Part shown: piece after piece, positions 1 to 5,867 of the stretch | Layout: each line of letters opens with the position of its first letter | How positions within the stretch are numbered: position 1 is the stretch's first letter | Origin: an uncultured Rikenellaceae bacterium | Lineage (GTDB): Bacteria; Bacteroidota; Bacteroidia; Bacteroidales; Rikenellaceae | Assembly (NCBI GenBank): GCA_949284665.1 | Contig: CASDWR010000027.1 | Location: forward strand, 1 to 5,867 | DNA: 5,867 nt | Reading direction: 5' to 3' | The notes under the pieces: model-generated | Databases searched by the model: none | Told to the model about the DNA's origin: nothing | The model's input: only the letters and a program-made list of their open reading frames with translations | Position numbers and translations under genes: made by a program

Positions 1-57
1 CTCGAACCAGGAACGACAGGACCAGAATCTGTAATGTTACCATTACACCATAGCCCA
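1..57 (-). tRNA. tRNA-Gln (anticodon CUG), 3' part cut off by the window edge
   Basis: Read on the minus strand, the sequence folds as a tRNA. The 5' acceptor strand TGGGCTA begins at 57. A D-arm follows with GTGT pairing to ACAT (one G-U pair) around an AATGGTA loop. The anticodon arm has stem ACAGA/CCTGT and loop TTCTGGT. The 5' half of the T-arm, CCTGG plus TTCGAG, runs to the window edge. The anticodon CTG lies at 25-23 and reads the glutamine codon CAG. The pair closing the anticodon loop (31-39) is an A-C mismatch. The 3' acceptor strand and the rest of the T-arm lie outside the window, so acceptor pairing cannot be checked. The gene diverges from grpE and has its own promoter just upstream. 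Confidence 0.93.
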
Positions 58-79
58 ATACTCAGTTTTTAAGCGGGGA

Positions 80-110
80 CAAAATTAGAGTTTTAATTTT
101 ATTTGTGCAA
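80..110 (-). promoter_or_regulatory. Bacteroidetes-type promoter for the tRNA-Gln gene
   Basis: On the minus strand, TAATTTTG (87 to 80) matches the Bacteroidetes -7 consensus TAnnTTTG exactly. A TTG (110 to 108) lies 20 bases upstream of it, the expected place for the -33 element. Transcription would start near position 74, about 17 bases before the mature tRNA 5' end at 57, a sensible leader for RNase P processing. The consensus match and spacing are seen directly; use as a promoter is inferred. Confidence 0.72.
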
Positions 111-333
111 CTTTTTTAGTAAAAATATTCGAAGTCCGGTATGTTTCGTATTTGTTGCCGTATGTGCAAGAATCGGGGGAAGAAGTTTAAAATTCGGACA
201 ATCGCAATGCGAATGGATCGAGACGGAATTCGGATGGGTATATGGGGTTACGCTGAAACCGTGTGCAACTTCCATGCGGTCGGATATCGGTTCGGTGGGG
301 TTTCGGATCGTATGCCGAATTCGGATAAGGTAA
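111..333. other. Intergenic spacer between divergent promoters, no supported gene
   Basis: This is the body of the roughly 365-base gap between the tRNA gene and grpE. The left part, to about 150, is AT-rich; the part from about 190 to 340 is clearly richer in G and C. The short open frames here share no recognisable motif, overlap one another, and one would run through the grpE promoter and start. GAATTCGGAT occurs twice as a direct repeat (226-235 and 317-326); the second copy lies in the palindrome CCGAATTCGG at 315-324. No CIRCE-type inverted repeat (the HrcA operator) was seen. The region may hold regulatory DNA or a small RNA, but nothing in it identifies one. Confidence 0.5.
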
Positions 334-365
334 TTCGTTATCCCGACGAAATTTGTTTACCTTTG
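334..365 (+). promoter_or_regulatory. Candidate promoter of the grpE-dnaJ unit
   Basis: TACCTTTG at 358-365 is an exact match to the Bacteroidetes -7 consensus TAnnTTTG. At the expected 20-base distance upstream is TTCG (334-337), an imperfect version of the -33 TTTG element. A start near 371-373 would give grpE a 5' leader of roughly 50-65 bases. Heat-shock control would be expected for these genes, but no dedicated heat-shock operator is visible. Confidence 0.6.
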
Positions 366-423
366 CAGCGCGTCGAAGGGGCCGGCGTTGGTATGCAATT
401 TGTTCCGTTAGTAACGAAAAATA

Positions 424-1047
424 ATGTTTACGGATATGGCTAAAAAAAGCAGTAAGAAACAAGTATCAGAACAAGAGGGAGTTATGGTTGAGGATGGGTT
501 TGTGGAAGGAGAAGCTTATCCGAACTGTGAGGGGGAGCCTTGTGCCAATGTGTCAGGAGAAGAGACTCCCACGTCAGAGGAATCGGAAAAAATGGCAGAA
601 TCGCCTGTCGAACAAGCGCTCGCTGAAGCAGCCGAATGGAAAGATAAATATTTACGTATGGCGGCAGAGTTCGATAACTACCGCAAACGTACGTTGAAGG
701 AGAAGATGGACCTTATCTCTGCGGGAGGAGAAGATGTGGTTAAGGCGATACTGCCGGTTCTGGATGATTTCGAACGGGCATTGCAGGCCATGGAGCAGAG
801 TACGGATATCCCTTCCGTGCGGGAGGGAGTGGTTCTCATATCGCAAAAGTTGAACGATACGTTGCGAGCGAAAGGTGTTACGGAGATCGAGGCAGTCGGA
901 ATGCCGCTCGATACGGATTTACACGAAGCAGTGGCGAAATTCCCGGTTGAGGATGACAGAAAAGGGAAAATCATCGATGTCGTTCAGAAAGGGTACAAAC
1001 TGAAGGACAAGGTGATTCGTTATGCGAAAGTGGTAGTGGGCGAATAG
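424..1047 (+). CDS. grpE: GrpE, nucleotide exchange factor of the DnaK (Hsp70) chaperone
   Basis: GrpE releases ADP from DnaK and so resets the chaperone for new substrate; it works in the cytoplasm as a homodimer. The 207-residue protein has a poorly conserved, acidic, probably disordered head (residues 1-60). A helical dimerisation stalk follows (about 62-125) with the family-typical [10 protein letters not shown] at 81-90 and [12 protein letters not shown] at 109-120. The C-terminal beta-wing domain that contacts DnaK carries LDTDLHEAV (162-170) and ends in the conserved [13 protein letters not shown]. Length is normal for the family. Two starts are possible: ATG 424, preceded by an A-rich stretch, and ATG 436, giving a protein that begins MAKKSSKK. 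Neither has a Shine-Dalgarno sequence, so the first four residues are uncertain. dnaJ follows 22 bases downstream, consistent with co-transcription. Confidence 0.96.
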   Translation: MFTDMAKKSSKKQVSEQEGVMVEDGFVEGEAYPNCEGEPCANVSGEETPTSEESEKMAESPVEQALAEAAEWKDKYLRMAAEFDNYRKRTLKEKMDLISAGGEDVVKAILPVLDDFERALQAMEQSTDIPSVREGVVLISQKLNDTLRAKGVTEIEAVGMPLDTDLHEAVAKFPVEDDRKGKIIDVVQKGYKLKDKVIRYAKVVVGE

Positions 1048-1069
1048 GAGGAGCCGAGAGAAGAAAACT

Positions 1070-2236
1070 ATGGCAAAAAGAGATTACTACGAAGTGCTTG
1101 GTGTGGATCGCAATGCGAACGAAGATGAAATCAAGAAGGCGTACCGCAAGGCGGCCATCAAGTACCACCCGGACAAGAATCCCGGCGACAAGGAGGCTGA
1201 AGAAAAATTCAAGGAGGCAGCCGAGGCGTATGATGTATTGAGCAATCCCGACAAACGAGCCCGTTACGATCAGTTCGGTCATGAAGGGATGAGCGGTATG
1301 GGCGGCGGAGGCGGTGCCTCGTATGGAGGTTTCTCTATGGAGGATATATTCCGCAATTTCGGAGACATTTTCGGCGGCCATTTCGGAGGTTTCAGCGGCT
1401 TCGGGGGGTTCGGATCGTCGGCAGGCGGACAGCACCAGGTCAATCGTGGGTCGGACTTGCGTGTCAAAGTGAAGTTGACACTTAAGGAGGTGGCATCCGG
1501 GACAACGAAAAAGTTGAAGATTAACAAGATGGTTGCCTGCAGCCAGTGCGGTGGTACGGGAGCGAGGGATTCACATTCATATACGACCTGTCCGAATTGC
1601 AACGGGTCGGGCTATGTGACCGAGGTGGTCAATAGCTTTTTCGGCCGGACGCAGACTACGCGTCCTTGTCCGACTTGCCACGGCGAAGGAAAGGTGATCA
1701 ATAATCCGTGCGGCAAATGTCATGGAGAAGGGGTCGTACGGGGCGAGGAAGTTATTGAGATCAAGATTCCTGCGGGTGTCGGTGAAGGGATGCAACTGTC
1801 CGTAAGCGGCAAAGGCAATGCGGCGCGTCACGGGGGTGTGAACGGCGATCTGCTTGTAGTGATCGAAGAGGAACACGATCCTGAACTGGTGCGAGACGGG
1901 AACGATCTGTTGCATACGTTGCGGATACCTGTTACGACTGCATTGTTGGGCGGTACGGCAGAGGTGCCGACCATTGATGCCCGTGCGAAGATCAAGATCG
2001 AGCCCGGAACGTTGGCAGGCAAAGTGCTCCGATTGAAGGGCAAGGGGATTCCGGAGGTGAACGGTTACGGCCGAGGCGACATTCTGGTGGTTATCGATCT
2101 CGACGTGCCTTCGCGTTTGACGTCTGAGGAGAAACGACTGTTGGAGCAGTTGGCCGAATGTCCCGATTTCAAGACAGTCAAGAAGAGTTCCGGAGATCAG
2201 AATATATTCGATCGTGTGAAGAATTTTTTCCGGTAA
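1070..2236 (+). CDS. dnaJ: DnaJ, Hsp40 co-chaperone (type I, with J domain and zinc fingers)
   Basis: DnaJ delivers unfolded proteins to DnaK and stimulates its ATPase; GrpE, encoded just upstream, then drives nucleotide exchange. At 388 residues it is a full-length type I protein. It has a J domain at 1-70 with the essential HPD at 33-35 and a Gly/Phe-rich linker at about 72-120. Four CxxCxGxG zinc-binding repeats have cysteine pairs at 157/160, 174/177, 200/203 and 214/217. C-terminal substrate-binding domains fill about 225-350, and a short tail ends [11 protein letters not shown]. All eight zinc-ligand cysteines are present. An AGGAGGAG stretch overlaps the grpE stop codon but lies about 16 bases from the ATG; a purine-rich GAGAGAAGA is closer. 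The 22-base gap to grpE suggests a bicistronic unit. Confidence 0.98.
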   Translation: MAKRDYYEVLGVDRNANEDEIKKAYRKAAIKYHPDKNPGDKEAEEKFKEAAEAYDVLSNPDKRARYDQFGHEGMSGMGGGGGASYGGFSMEDIFRNFGDIFGGHFGGFSGFGGFGSSAGGQHQVNRGSDLRVKVKLTLKEVASGTTKKLKINKMVACSQCGGTGARDSHSYTTCPNCNGSGYVTEVVNSFFGRTQTTRPCPTCHGEGKVINNPCGKCHGEGVVRGEEVIEIKIPAGVGEGMQLSVSGKGNAARHGGVNGDLLVVIEEEHDPELVRDGNDLLHTLRIPVTTALLGGTAEVPTIDARAKIKIEPGTLAGKVLRLKGKGIPEVNGYGRGDILVVIDLDVPSRLTSEEKRLLEQLAECPDFKTVKKSSGDQNIFDRVKNFFR

Positions 2237-2250
2237 CAAGACTTTTTCGG

Positions 2251-2267
2251 GAAAACCGATCGTTTTC
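2251..2267 (+). terminator. Possible weak hairpin after dnaJ
   Basis: GAAAAC and GTTTTC form a perfect six-base-pair stem around the five-base loop CGATC, starting 15 bases after the dnaJ stop. The stem is AT-rich and is not followed by a run of T, so it is a poor intrinsic terminator. A T-rich stretch just upstream (2243-2247) could pair with the same A-run, giving an alternative fold. It is listed because it lies between two apparent transcription units. Confidence 0.25.
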
Positions 2268-2326
2268 TGAATTGAGCGTGTGCGATATTTTTGGCCGAGG
2301 ACCGATGCAATCTCGGTACGAATGTG

Positions 2327-2334
2327 TATATTTG
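2327..2334 (+). promoter_or_regulatory. Bacteroidetes -7 element before the small membrane protein and mutL
   Basis: TATATTTG is an exact match to the TAnnTTTG consensus. It lies 31 bases before the ATG of the 98-residue gene, implying a leader of about 25 bases. No clear TTG is found at the expected -33 distance (near 2304-2307), so support rests on the -7 match and its position in a 129-base intergenic gap. It would make the mutL cluster a transcription unit separate from grpE-dnaJ. Confidence 0.58.
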
Positions 2335-2365
2335 TAAACGGAATAACGAATAAAAGTCTGTTATA

Positions 2366-2662
2366 ATGTTTGGTTTCGGAGGAGTTTTCGGGCGCAAGCC
2401 CCGCCAGTTCAATTATCGGCCTCTTTATTACGATCCGGAAAAAGAGGCCCGAGAGCAACGCCGCAGAGAGCTTCGCATGGAACGTGGTGCGGAGGAGGAA
2501 CCGGCGGATGAGACGTATGTGCCGGGAAGTATCATTCGTGGCCGGATGGGTTCGTTGCGTCGTACACAATCGGTCGGGAGAGAGAAAAGCAGACGTATGC
2601 AGGTACGAATGCTGGTGGTGTTGGGTGTTTTGATTTTATTGCTCGTTTTGCTTTTCAGATAA
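2366..2662 (+). CDS. Small protein of unknown function with a C-terminal membrane anchor
   Basis: I do not recognise a characterised family. The 98-residue product has a Gly/Phe-rich start (MFGFGGVFG), then a motif-like FNYRPLYYDPEKEA at 15-28, then a highly charged, probably helical or disordered Arg/Glu-rich stretch (about 26-77). It ends in one hydrophobic segment at 82-97 (LVVLGVLILLLVLLF). It has no signal peptide, so the likely topology is tail-anchored with the charged part in the cytoplasm. FNYRP-YYDPEKEA resembles small hypothetical proteins I recall from other Bacteroidetes, but I cannot verify this. The gene reads as real because of its promoter-like upstream element, sensible composition and the tight 18-base spacing to mutL. 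Function is unknown; the neighbours do not define it. Confidence 0.85.
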   Translation: MFGFGGVFGRKPRQFNYRPLYYDPEKEAREQRRRELRMERGAEEEPADETYVPGSIIRGRMGSLRRTQSVGREKSRRMQVRMLVVLGVLILLLVLLFR

Positions 2663-2664
2663 AA

Positions 2665-2678
2665 GAGAATTCTCAGGA
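2665..2678 (+). promoter_or_regulatory. mutL ribosome-binding region with adjacent palindrome
   Basis: The 18-base gap before mutL contains the perfect ten-base palindrome GAGAATTCTC (2665-2674) followed by AGGA (2675-2678). The AGGA is very close to the ATG at 2681 for a normal Shine-Dalgarno. The palindrome is too short to form a stable hairpin with a loop. It may be chance. Confidence 0.25.
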
Positions 2679-2680
2679 CA

Positions 2681-4555
2681 ATGGCCGAAAAAATCAAGCT
2701 GCTTCCCGATACGGTTGCCAATCAGATTGCTGCGGGAGAAGTCGTGAACCGTCCCGCTTCGGTGGTGAAGGAAATGTTGGAAAACGCAGTCGATGCGGGT
2801 AGCCGATCGGTTACGGTCAGTTATCGGAATGGCGGGAAGGAGTTGGTCAAGATTATCGATGATGGCGAGGGAATGTCGCCTGTCGATGCGCGCCTTGCAT
2901 TCGACAAGCATGCCACAAGCAAAATTTCGACGATCGATGATATTTATGCACTTCATACGTTCGGTTTTCGTGGTGAGGCGCTTGCATCGATTGCAGCGAT
3001 CGCCCATGTGGAGTTGTTGACACGTCCTCGGGGTGAAGAGTTCGGAACGCGGACGATCATGGAGGGGAGTCGATTTTGCAGTCAGGAAGTAGTCGCTTGT
3101 CCCGAAGGGAGTCAATTCTCCGTGAAAAATCTTTTCTATAACGTGCCCGCACGACGCCGGGTGCTTGAAAAGAGTACCGTGGAGCCGCGTCATATCGCAG
3201 AGGAATTTCGGCGGGTTGCCTTGTGTCACCCGGAGATCGCATTCGCGCTTTATGGCGAAGGGGCTACGATCTATAACCTGCCCGTGTCGAATCTCAAACA
3301 ACGGATCGTCGGTTTGATGGGAAAACATGCGGCAGGCAATCTGCTTGAAGTGTCGACCGACACCTCGTTGGTGAAGATTTCCGGTTTTGTGGGACGGCCT
3401 TCGTCAGCCCGTCAGACCAATCGGGAGCAGTATATGTTTGTCAATGGTCGTTTTTTCAAAAGTGCCTATTTCCATAAGGCGGTCATGCAAGCCTATGAGA
3501 AGTTGATTCCGGCAGGAACCCAACCCCCTTACTTCCTCTATTTCGAGGTGGATTCGCAACGGGTCGATGTCAATATCCACCCCCAAAAAATCGAGGTGAA
3601 TTTCGAGGATGGAGTGGCTATCTGGCAGATTGTGAATGCATCGGTACGGGAATCCCTGGCCAAGACGGGTGCCGTATCGCTTATGGATTTCGATGAGACG
3701 AAAAGTGTCGATATCCCCGTATTGAGTTCGTCGAGCCGTGTCGAACGGGAGCCCGTGACAACGACCAATCCGTCGTACAATCCATTCCGCATGCAGGATC
3801 GTCCGGCTGGTCGGGGTAGTCGTGCCGATTTGTCTGACTTCGTGCAGCCGTGTGGCCGGGGGAGGTTGGAAGAGATGGATGCCACCGATGCATTGTCCCG
3901 TTTCGACAGTTCCGTGGTAGAATTCATAGAGGGCGGAGAGGGGCAGGCTGAACAAGGGTCTTTCGGAATTGGGGAGAAGAAGGGCGAGTTCGTTGGCCTA
4001 TTGCGACTGGCGGGTGGTTATTTGGCTACGTCGAAGGATGGCGAACTGGTCGTGATCGACCTGCAAAGGGCAAAAGAGGCGCTTTTGTATGACCGGTACC
4101 TGACGATGATCCGTAATGAAAGTTCAGTGAGTCAGAAACTGCTGTTCGCGGAACGAATGGTTTTTTCGAAAGACGATACGGTATTGTTGCAAGAGAACAG
4201 CGAGGAACTTTATCGTTTCGGATTCGAGTATCGGATTGTGGACGACAATACGATCGAACTGACCGGCATTCCTGCTGATTTCGATATGGAAATCGTTCAG
4301 GAATTGCTGTATGATATGATAGATGCTTTGCGCGACGGGGTTGCTTCAGGGACGACCCTTCGCCGGGAGTATTTGGCCGGAGTCCTTTCGAAAGGCGGTG
4401 CCAGGAATGTGGCGAAGCGACTTTCCGACGGTGAACTGGAGGCGATTCTCGCGTCGCTTGCCGGAGGGGACCGATACGGTTTTACGGCCGATGGCAGACC
4501 GGTGATGACGGTGATCCCGTTCGATGAACTTAAAAAACGTTTTACCCGACAGTAA
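2681..4555 (+). CDS. mutL: MutL, DNA mismatch repair ATPase
   Basis: MutL couples mismatch recognition by MutS to strand removal; it is a cytoplasmic dimer with a GHKL-type ATPase. The 624 residues show the whole N-terminal domain: NQIAAGEVVNRPASVVKE with the catalytic Glu at 31, N35 for Mg2+, DDGEGM at 60-65, HATSKI at 77-82, GFRGEAL at 95-101. The transducer subdomain has FVNGRFF and DVNIHPQKIEV, with the ATP-contacting Lys at 303. A variable linker covers about 335-435, and a C-terminal dimerisation domain starts near 437. The usual endonuclease motif DQHA(x)2E(x)4E is replaced by DLQRAKEA from 460, and the CPHGRP motif by TADGRP at 602-607, so nicking activity is doubtful. QKLLF at 485-489 sits where a beta-clamp motif is expected but lacks the common proline. 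The gene ends in tandem TAA codons. Confidence 0.97.
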   Translation: MAEKIKLLPDTVANQIAAGEVVNRPASVVKEMLENAVDAGSRSVTVSYRNGGKELVKIIDDGEGMSPVDARLAFDKHATSKISTIDDIYALHTFGFRGEALASIAAIAHVELLTRPRGEEFGTRTIMEGSRFCSQEVVACPEGSQFSVKNLFYNVPARRRVLEKSTVEPRHIAEEFRRVALCHPEIAFALYGEGATIYNLPVSNLKQRIVGLMGKHAAGNLLEVSTDTSLVKISGFVGRPSSARQTNREQYMFVNGRFFKSAYFHKAVMQAYEKLIPAGTQPPYFLYFEVDSQRVDVNIHPQKIEVNFEDGVAIWQIVNASVRESLAKTGAVSLMDFDETKSVDIPVLSSSSRVEREPVTTTNPSYNPFRMQDRPAGRGSRADLSDFVQPCGRGRLEEMDATDALSRFDSSVVEFIEGGEGQAEQGSFGIGEKKGEFVGLLRLAGGYLATSKDGELVVIDLQRAKEALLYDRYLTMIRNESSVSQKLLFAERMVFSKDDTVLLQENSEELYRFGFEYRIVDDNTIELTGIPADFDMEIVQELLYDMIDALRDGVASGTTLRREYLAGVLSKGGARNVAKRLSDGELEAILASLAGGDRYGFTADGRPVMTVIPFDELKKRFTRQ

Positions 4556-4570
4556 TAACAACCGAATACG

Positions 4571-5242
4571 ATGATACGTTCCAATGGATATTTCAATACC
4601 CCACCTGTCGTAAAAAACCTGCTTATCGTCAATGCGTTGGTTTTTATGGCGGAGATGGTGCTGCCGACCGGTATCCGGGCCTGGATGATGGAAAACATGA
4701 CGCTCAACTTCTGGAAGGGAGGGGATTTCCATCTTTATCAGTTGGTGACCTATATGTTCATGCATGGGAATTTTACGCACATATTGACCAATATGTTTGC
4801 CTTGTGGATGTTCGGGCGGATTTTGGAATATGACATGGGCAGCAGGCGATTTTTTGTCTACTATATGGTGTCGGGTATCGGTGCCGGTTTGATACAATTG
4901 GGGGTCAATTGGGCAGAATATGCTGCTGTCGTCTCCGAAGGTGTGGTAAGCGCCCAGCAGTTGTACCGGGTCGCACATGCCTCGACATTGGGTGCTTCGG
5001 GTGCCGTATTCGGTGTTCTGCTGGCATTCGGAATGCTCCATCCGAACAATGTGATTATGTTGCTTTTCCCTCCGATTGCGTTAAAAGCCAAGTGGTTTGT
5101 TATTATATACGGTGTATTTGAACTGTTAGCCGGCATATCGGGTACGAGCGGAGGGGTGGCCCATTTCGCTCATTTGGGCGGTATGTTGTGGGGCTATCTG
5201 TTATTGAGGTGGTGGAAGAAGCGCGGAGAACTTTATTATTGA
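4571..5242 (+). CDS. Rhomboid-family intramembrane serine protease
   Basis: Rhomboids cut transmembrane helices of other proteins within the membrane using a Ser-His dyad. The 223-residue protein has about six hydrophobic segments, the compact bacterial form. Active-site features are intact: HxxxN at H70 and N74 (HILTN, stabilising the oxyanion), the nucleophile in GASG with S143, and HFAHLGG with H201 as the likely catalytic His (H198 is nearby). A long loop of about 25 residues (113-137) separates the middle membrane segments. The tail ends in basic WWKKRGELYY, expected on the cytoplasmic side. The ATG at 4571 follows the mutL stop by 15 bases, with no Shine-Dalgarno visible, and fits the family's usual N-terminus. 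Substrate is unknown. Co-transcription with mutL is likely by spacing; a functional link is not implied. Confidence 0.95.
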   Translation: MIRSNGYFNTPPVVKNLLIVNALVFMAEMVLPTGIRAWMMENMTLNFWKGGDFHLYQLVTYMFMHGNFTHILTNMFALWMFGRILEYDMGSRRFFVYYMVSGIGAGLIQLGVNWAEYAAVVSEGVVSAQQLYRVAHASTLGASGAVFGVLLAFGMLHPNNVIMLLFPPIALKAKWFVIIYGVFELLAGISGTSGGVAHFAHLGGMLWGYLLLRWWKKRGELYY

Positions 5243-5315
5243 CGCCGGGTCCGGATACGATCAGGTGGTGAGGAGACCAAAACCCGAATCGAAAGGGGTG
5301 GGAAAGATTTTGCAA

Positions 5316-5867
5316 ATGAAAGAGGATTACGGATATTACAAAAAAACGAAACGTCCGAAACGAAAACATGGGATTTTCGGATTTGTATTCGATGCGATAG
5401 TGCTCGTTGTCACGTTCGTGGTGGTCGTATTGCTTCTTTTGTCGTGTCTGGCACCCTACGTCGATCCCAATCGGATATGGCCATTGGCTTTTCTGGGATT
5501 GATTTTCCCTGTACTTTATGTGGTGTGTATCGCATGTGCGTTGTATTGGATCATCCGATGGAAGCGGTGGTTTTTCGTTGCAGCGGTCGCACTGGCAGTG
5601 GGGGCGGGAAATGTCGGCCTTTTTTTCCGGGTAGAGTTGAAAAAACACTACGGTGAGCAGAAAACTCTTGAAAATGAGGTGGTGGTGATGAGCTACAATG
5701 TCGAAGGTTTCAGCCGAAAGTACAGTGCCGACAGAAAAATATTGGTGGATTCGATCGGACATTTTGCTGCCAGCCAGGGAGTGGATATTCTCTGCATTCA
5801 GGAGTTCATGAACAGCCGTACGGAGACTGTTCCGCAAATTTGTTCTCTGGTGAGCGGGATGAAGTAC
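5316..5867 (+). CDS. Membrane-anchored endonuclease/exonuclease/phosphatase (EEP) family protein, cut by the window edge
   Basis: The frame stays open to the right edge, giving 184 residues of an incomplete protein. After a basic N-terminus (KKTKRPKRKH) come three hydrophobic segments at about 22-46, 54-80 and 85-104, then the start of an EEP (DNase I-like) catalytic domain. VVVMSYNVEGF carries the metal-site Asn at 128, and VDILCIQEF carries the catalytic metal-binding Glu at 163. EEP members hydrolyse phosphodiester or phosphomonoester bonds of nucleic acids, lipids or inositol phosphates; the substrate here cannot be told. The remaining catalytic residues (later Asp, Asn and His motifs) lie beyond the window. 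ATG 5316 is preferred because it gives a compact basic leader before the first membrane helix. In-frame GTG codons at 5268 and 5298 are alternatives. It lies 73 bases after the rhomboid gene. Confidence 0.9.
   Translation, partial: MKEDYGYYKKTKRPKRKHGIFGFVFDAIVLVVTFVVVVLLLLSCLAPYVDPNRIWPLAFLGLIFPVLYVVCIACALYWIIRWKRWFFVAAVALAVGAGNVGLFFRVELKKHYGEQKTLENEVVVMSYNVEGFSRKYSADRKILVDSIGHFAASQGVDILCIQEFMNSRTETVPQICSLVSGMKY

Noticed and set aside
58..423. CIRCE (HrcA) operator or sigma-32-type heat-shock promoter before grpE
   Set aside because: No inverted repeat of the TTAGCACTC type and no convincing heat-shock promoter pattern was found; the Bacteroidetes -7 element explains the start better.
141..443. 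Open frame of 100 codons in the tRNA-grpE spacer
   Set aside because: It has no recognisable motif, runs through the grpE promoter element and over the grpE start in another frame, and competes with other short frames of equal quality.
1290..1420. GGC/TTC-rich repetitive stretch within dnaJ
   Set aside because: It encodes the normal Gly/Phe-rich linker of DnaJ rather than a DNA repeat with its own role.
2285..2317. Inverted repeats CCGAG/CTCGG and ACCGA/TCGGT upstream of the small membrane protein gene
   Set aside because: They are five-base stems that exclude each other and are too short to distinguish from chance in GC-moderate DNA.
1577..2569. Long minus-strand open frame opposite dnaJ and the small membrane protein gene
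   Set aside because: It is antisense to the dnaJ zinc-finger and C-terminal regions and the following gene, its translation is rich in Arg, His and Ile as expected for a shadow frame, and it crosses an intergenic region with plus-strand signals.
5103..5837. Minus-strand open frame of 244 codons opposite the rhomboid and EEP genes
   Set aside because: The plus strand here encodes clear rhomboid and EEP active-site motifs, while the minus-strand translation is low-complexity His/Arg-rich shadow sequence.
1..5867. Mobile element, CRISPR array, toxin-antitoxin or defence system
   Set aside because: No transposase, integrase, spaced direct repeats, terminal inverted repeats or defence-type domains were found; the genes are housekeeping or common core genes.

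Overview
This 5.9-kb window looks like ordinary chromosome from a member of the Bacteroidetes, most likely order Bacteroidales. Three things support this. Two exact TAnnTTTG -7 promoter elements and a third good candidate lie at the right places. Most starts lack a clear Shine-Dalgarno sequence. The GrpE, DnaJ, MutL, rhomboid and membrane-anchored EEP proteins have the sequence style of that phylum. The moderate GC content and general flavour would fit a Rikenellaceae/Alistipes-like organism, but that finer placement is a guess.

Layout from left to right. The left edge cuts through a tRNA-Gln(CUG) gene on the minus strand (1-57), with its own promoter at about 80-110. A spacer of about 365 bases (58-423) without a convincing gene separates it from the plus-strand genes and holds divergent promoters. 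The first plus-strand unit is grpE (424-1047) and dnaJ (1070-2236), co-chaperones of DnaK; dnaK itself is not in the window. A 129-base intergenic region (2237-2365) holds a weak hairpin and a strong -7 element.

The second plus-strand unit starts there. It contains a 98-residue protein with a C-terminal membrane anchor and no recognised function (2366-2662), mutL for DNA mismatch repair (2681-4555), a rhomboid intramembrane serine protease (4571-5242), and the first 184 codons of an endonuclease/exonuclease/phosphatase (EEP) protein with three N-terminal membrane segments (5316 to the right edge). Spacings of 18, 15 and 73 bases suggest one operon. Three of its four products appear to be membrane proteins; the exception is MutL.

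No mobile element, CRISPR array, toxin-antitoxin pair or defence system was seen, and I found no evidence for an undescribed multi-gene system. The observations most worth a second look are a MutL C-terminal domain that lacks the usual endonuclease metal-binding motifs, and the small unassigned membrane protein that leads the mutL unit.
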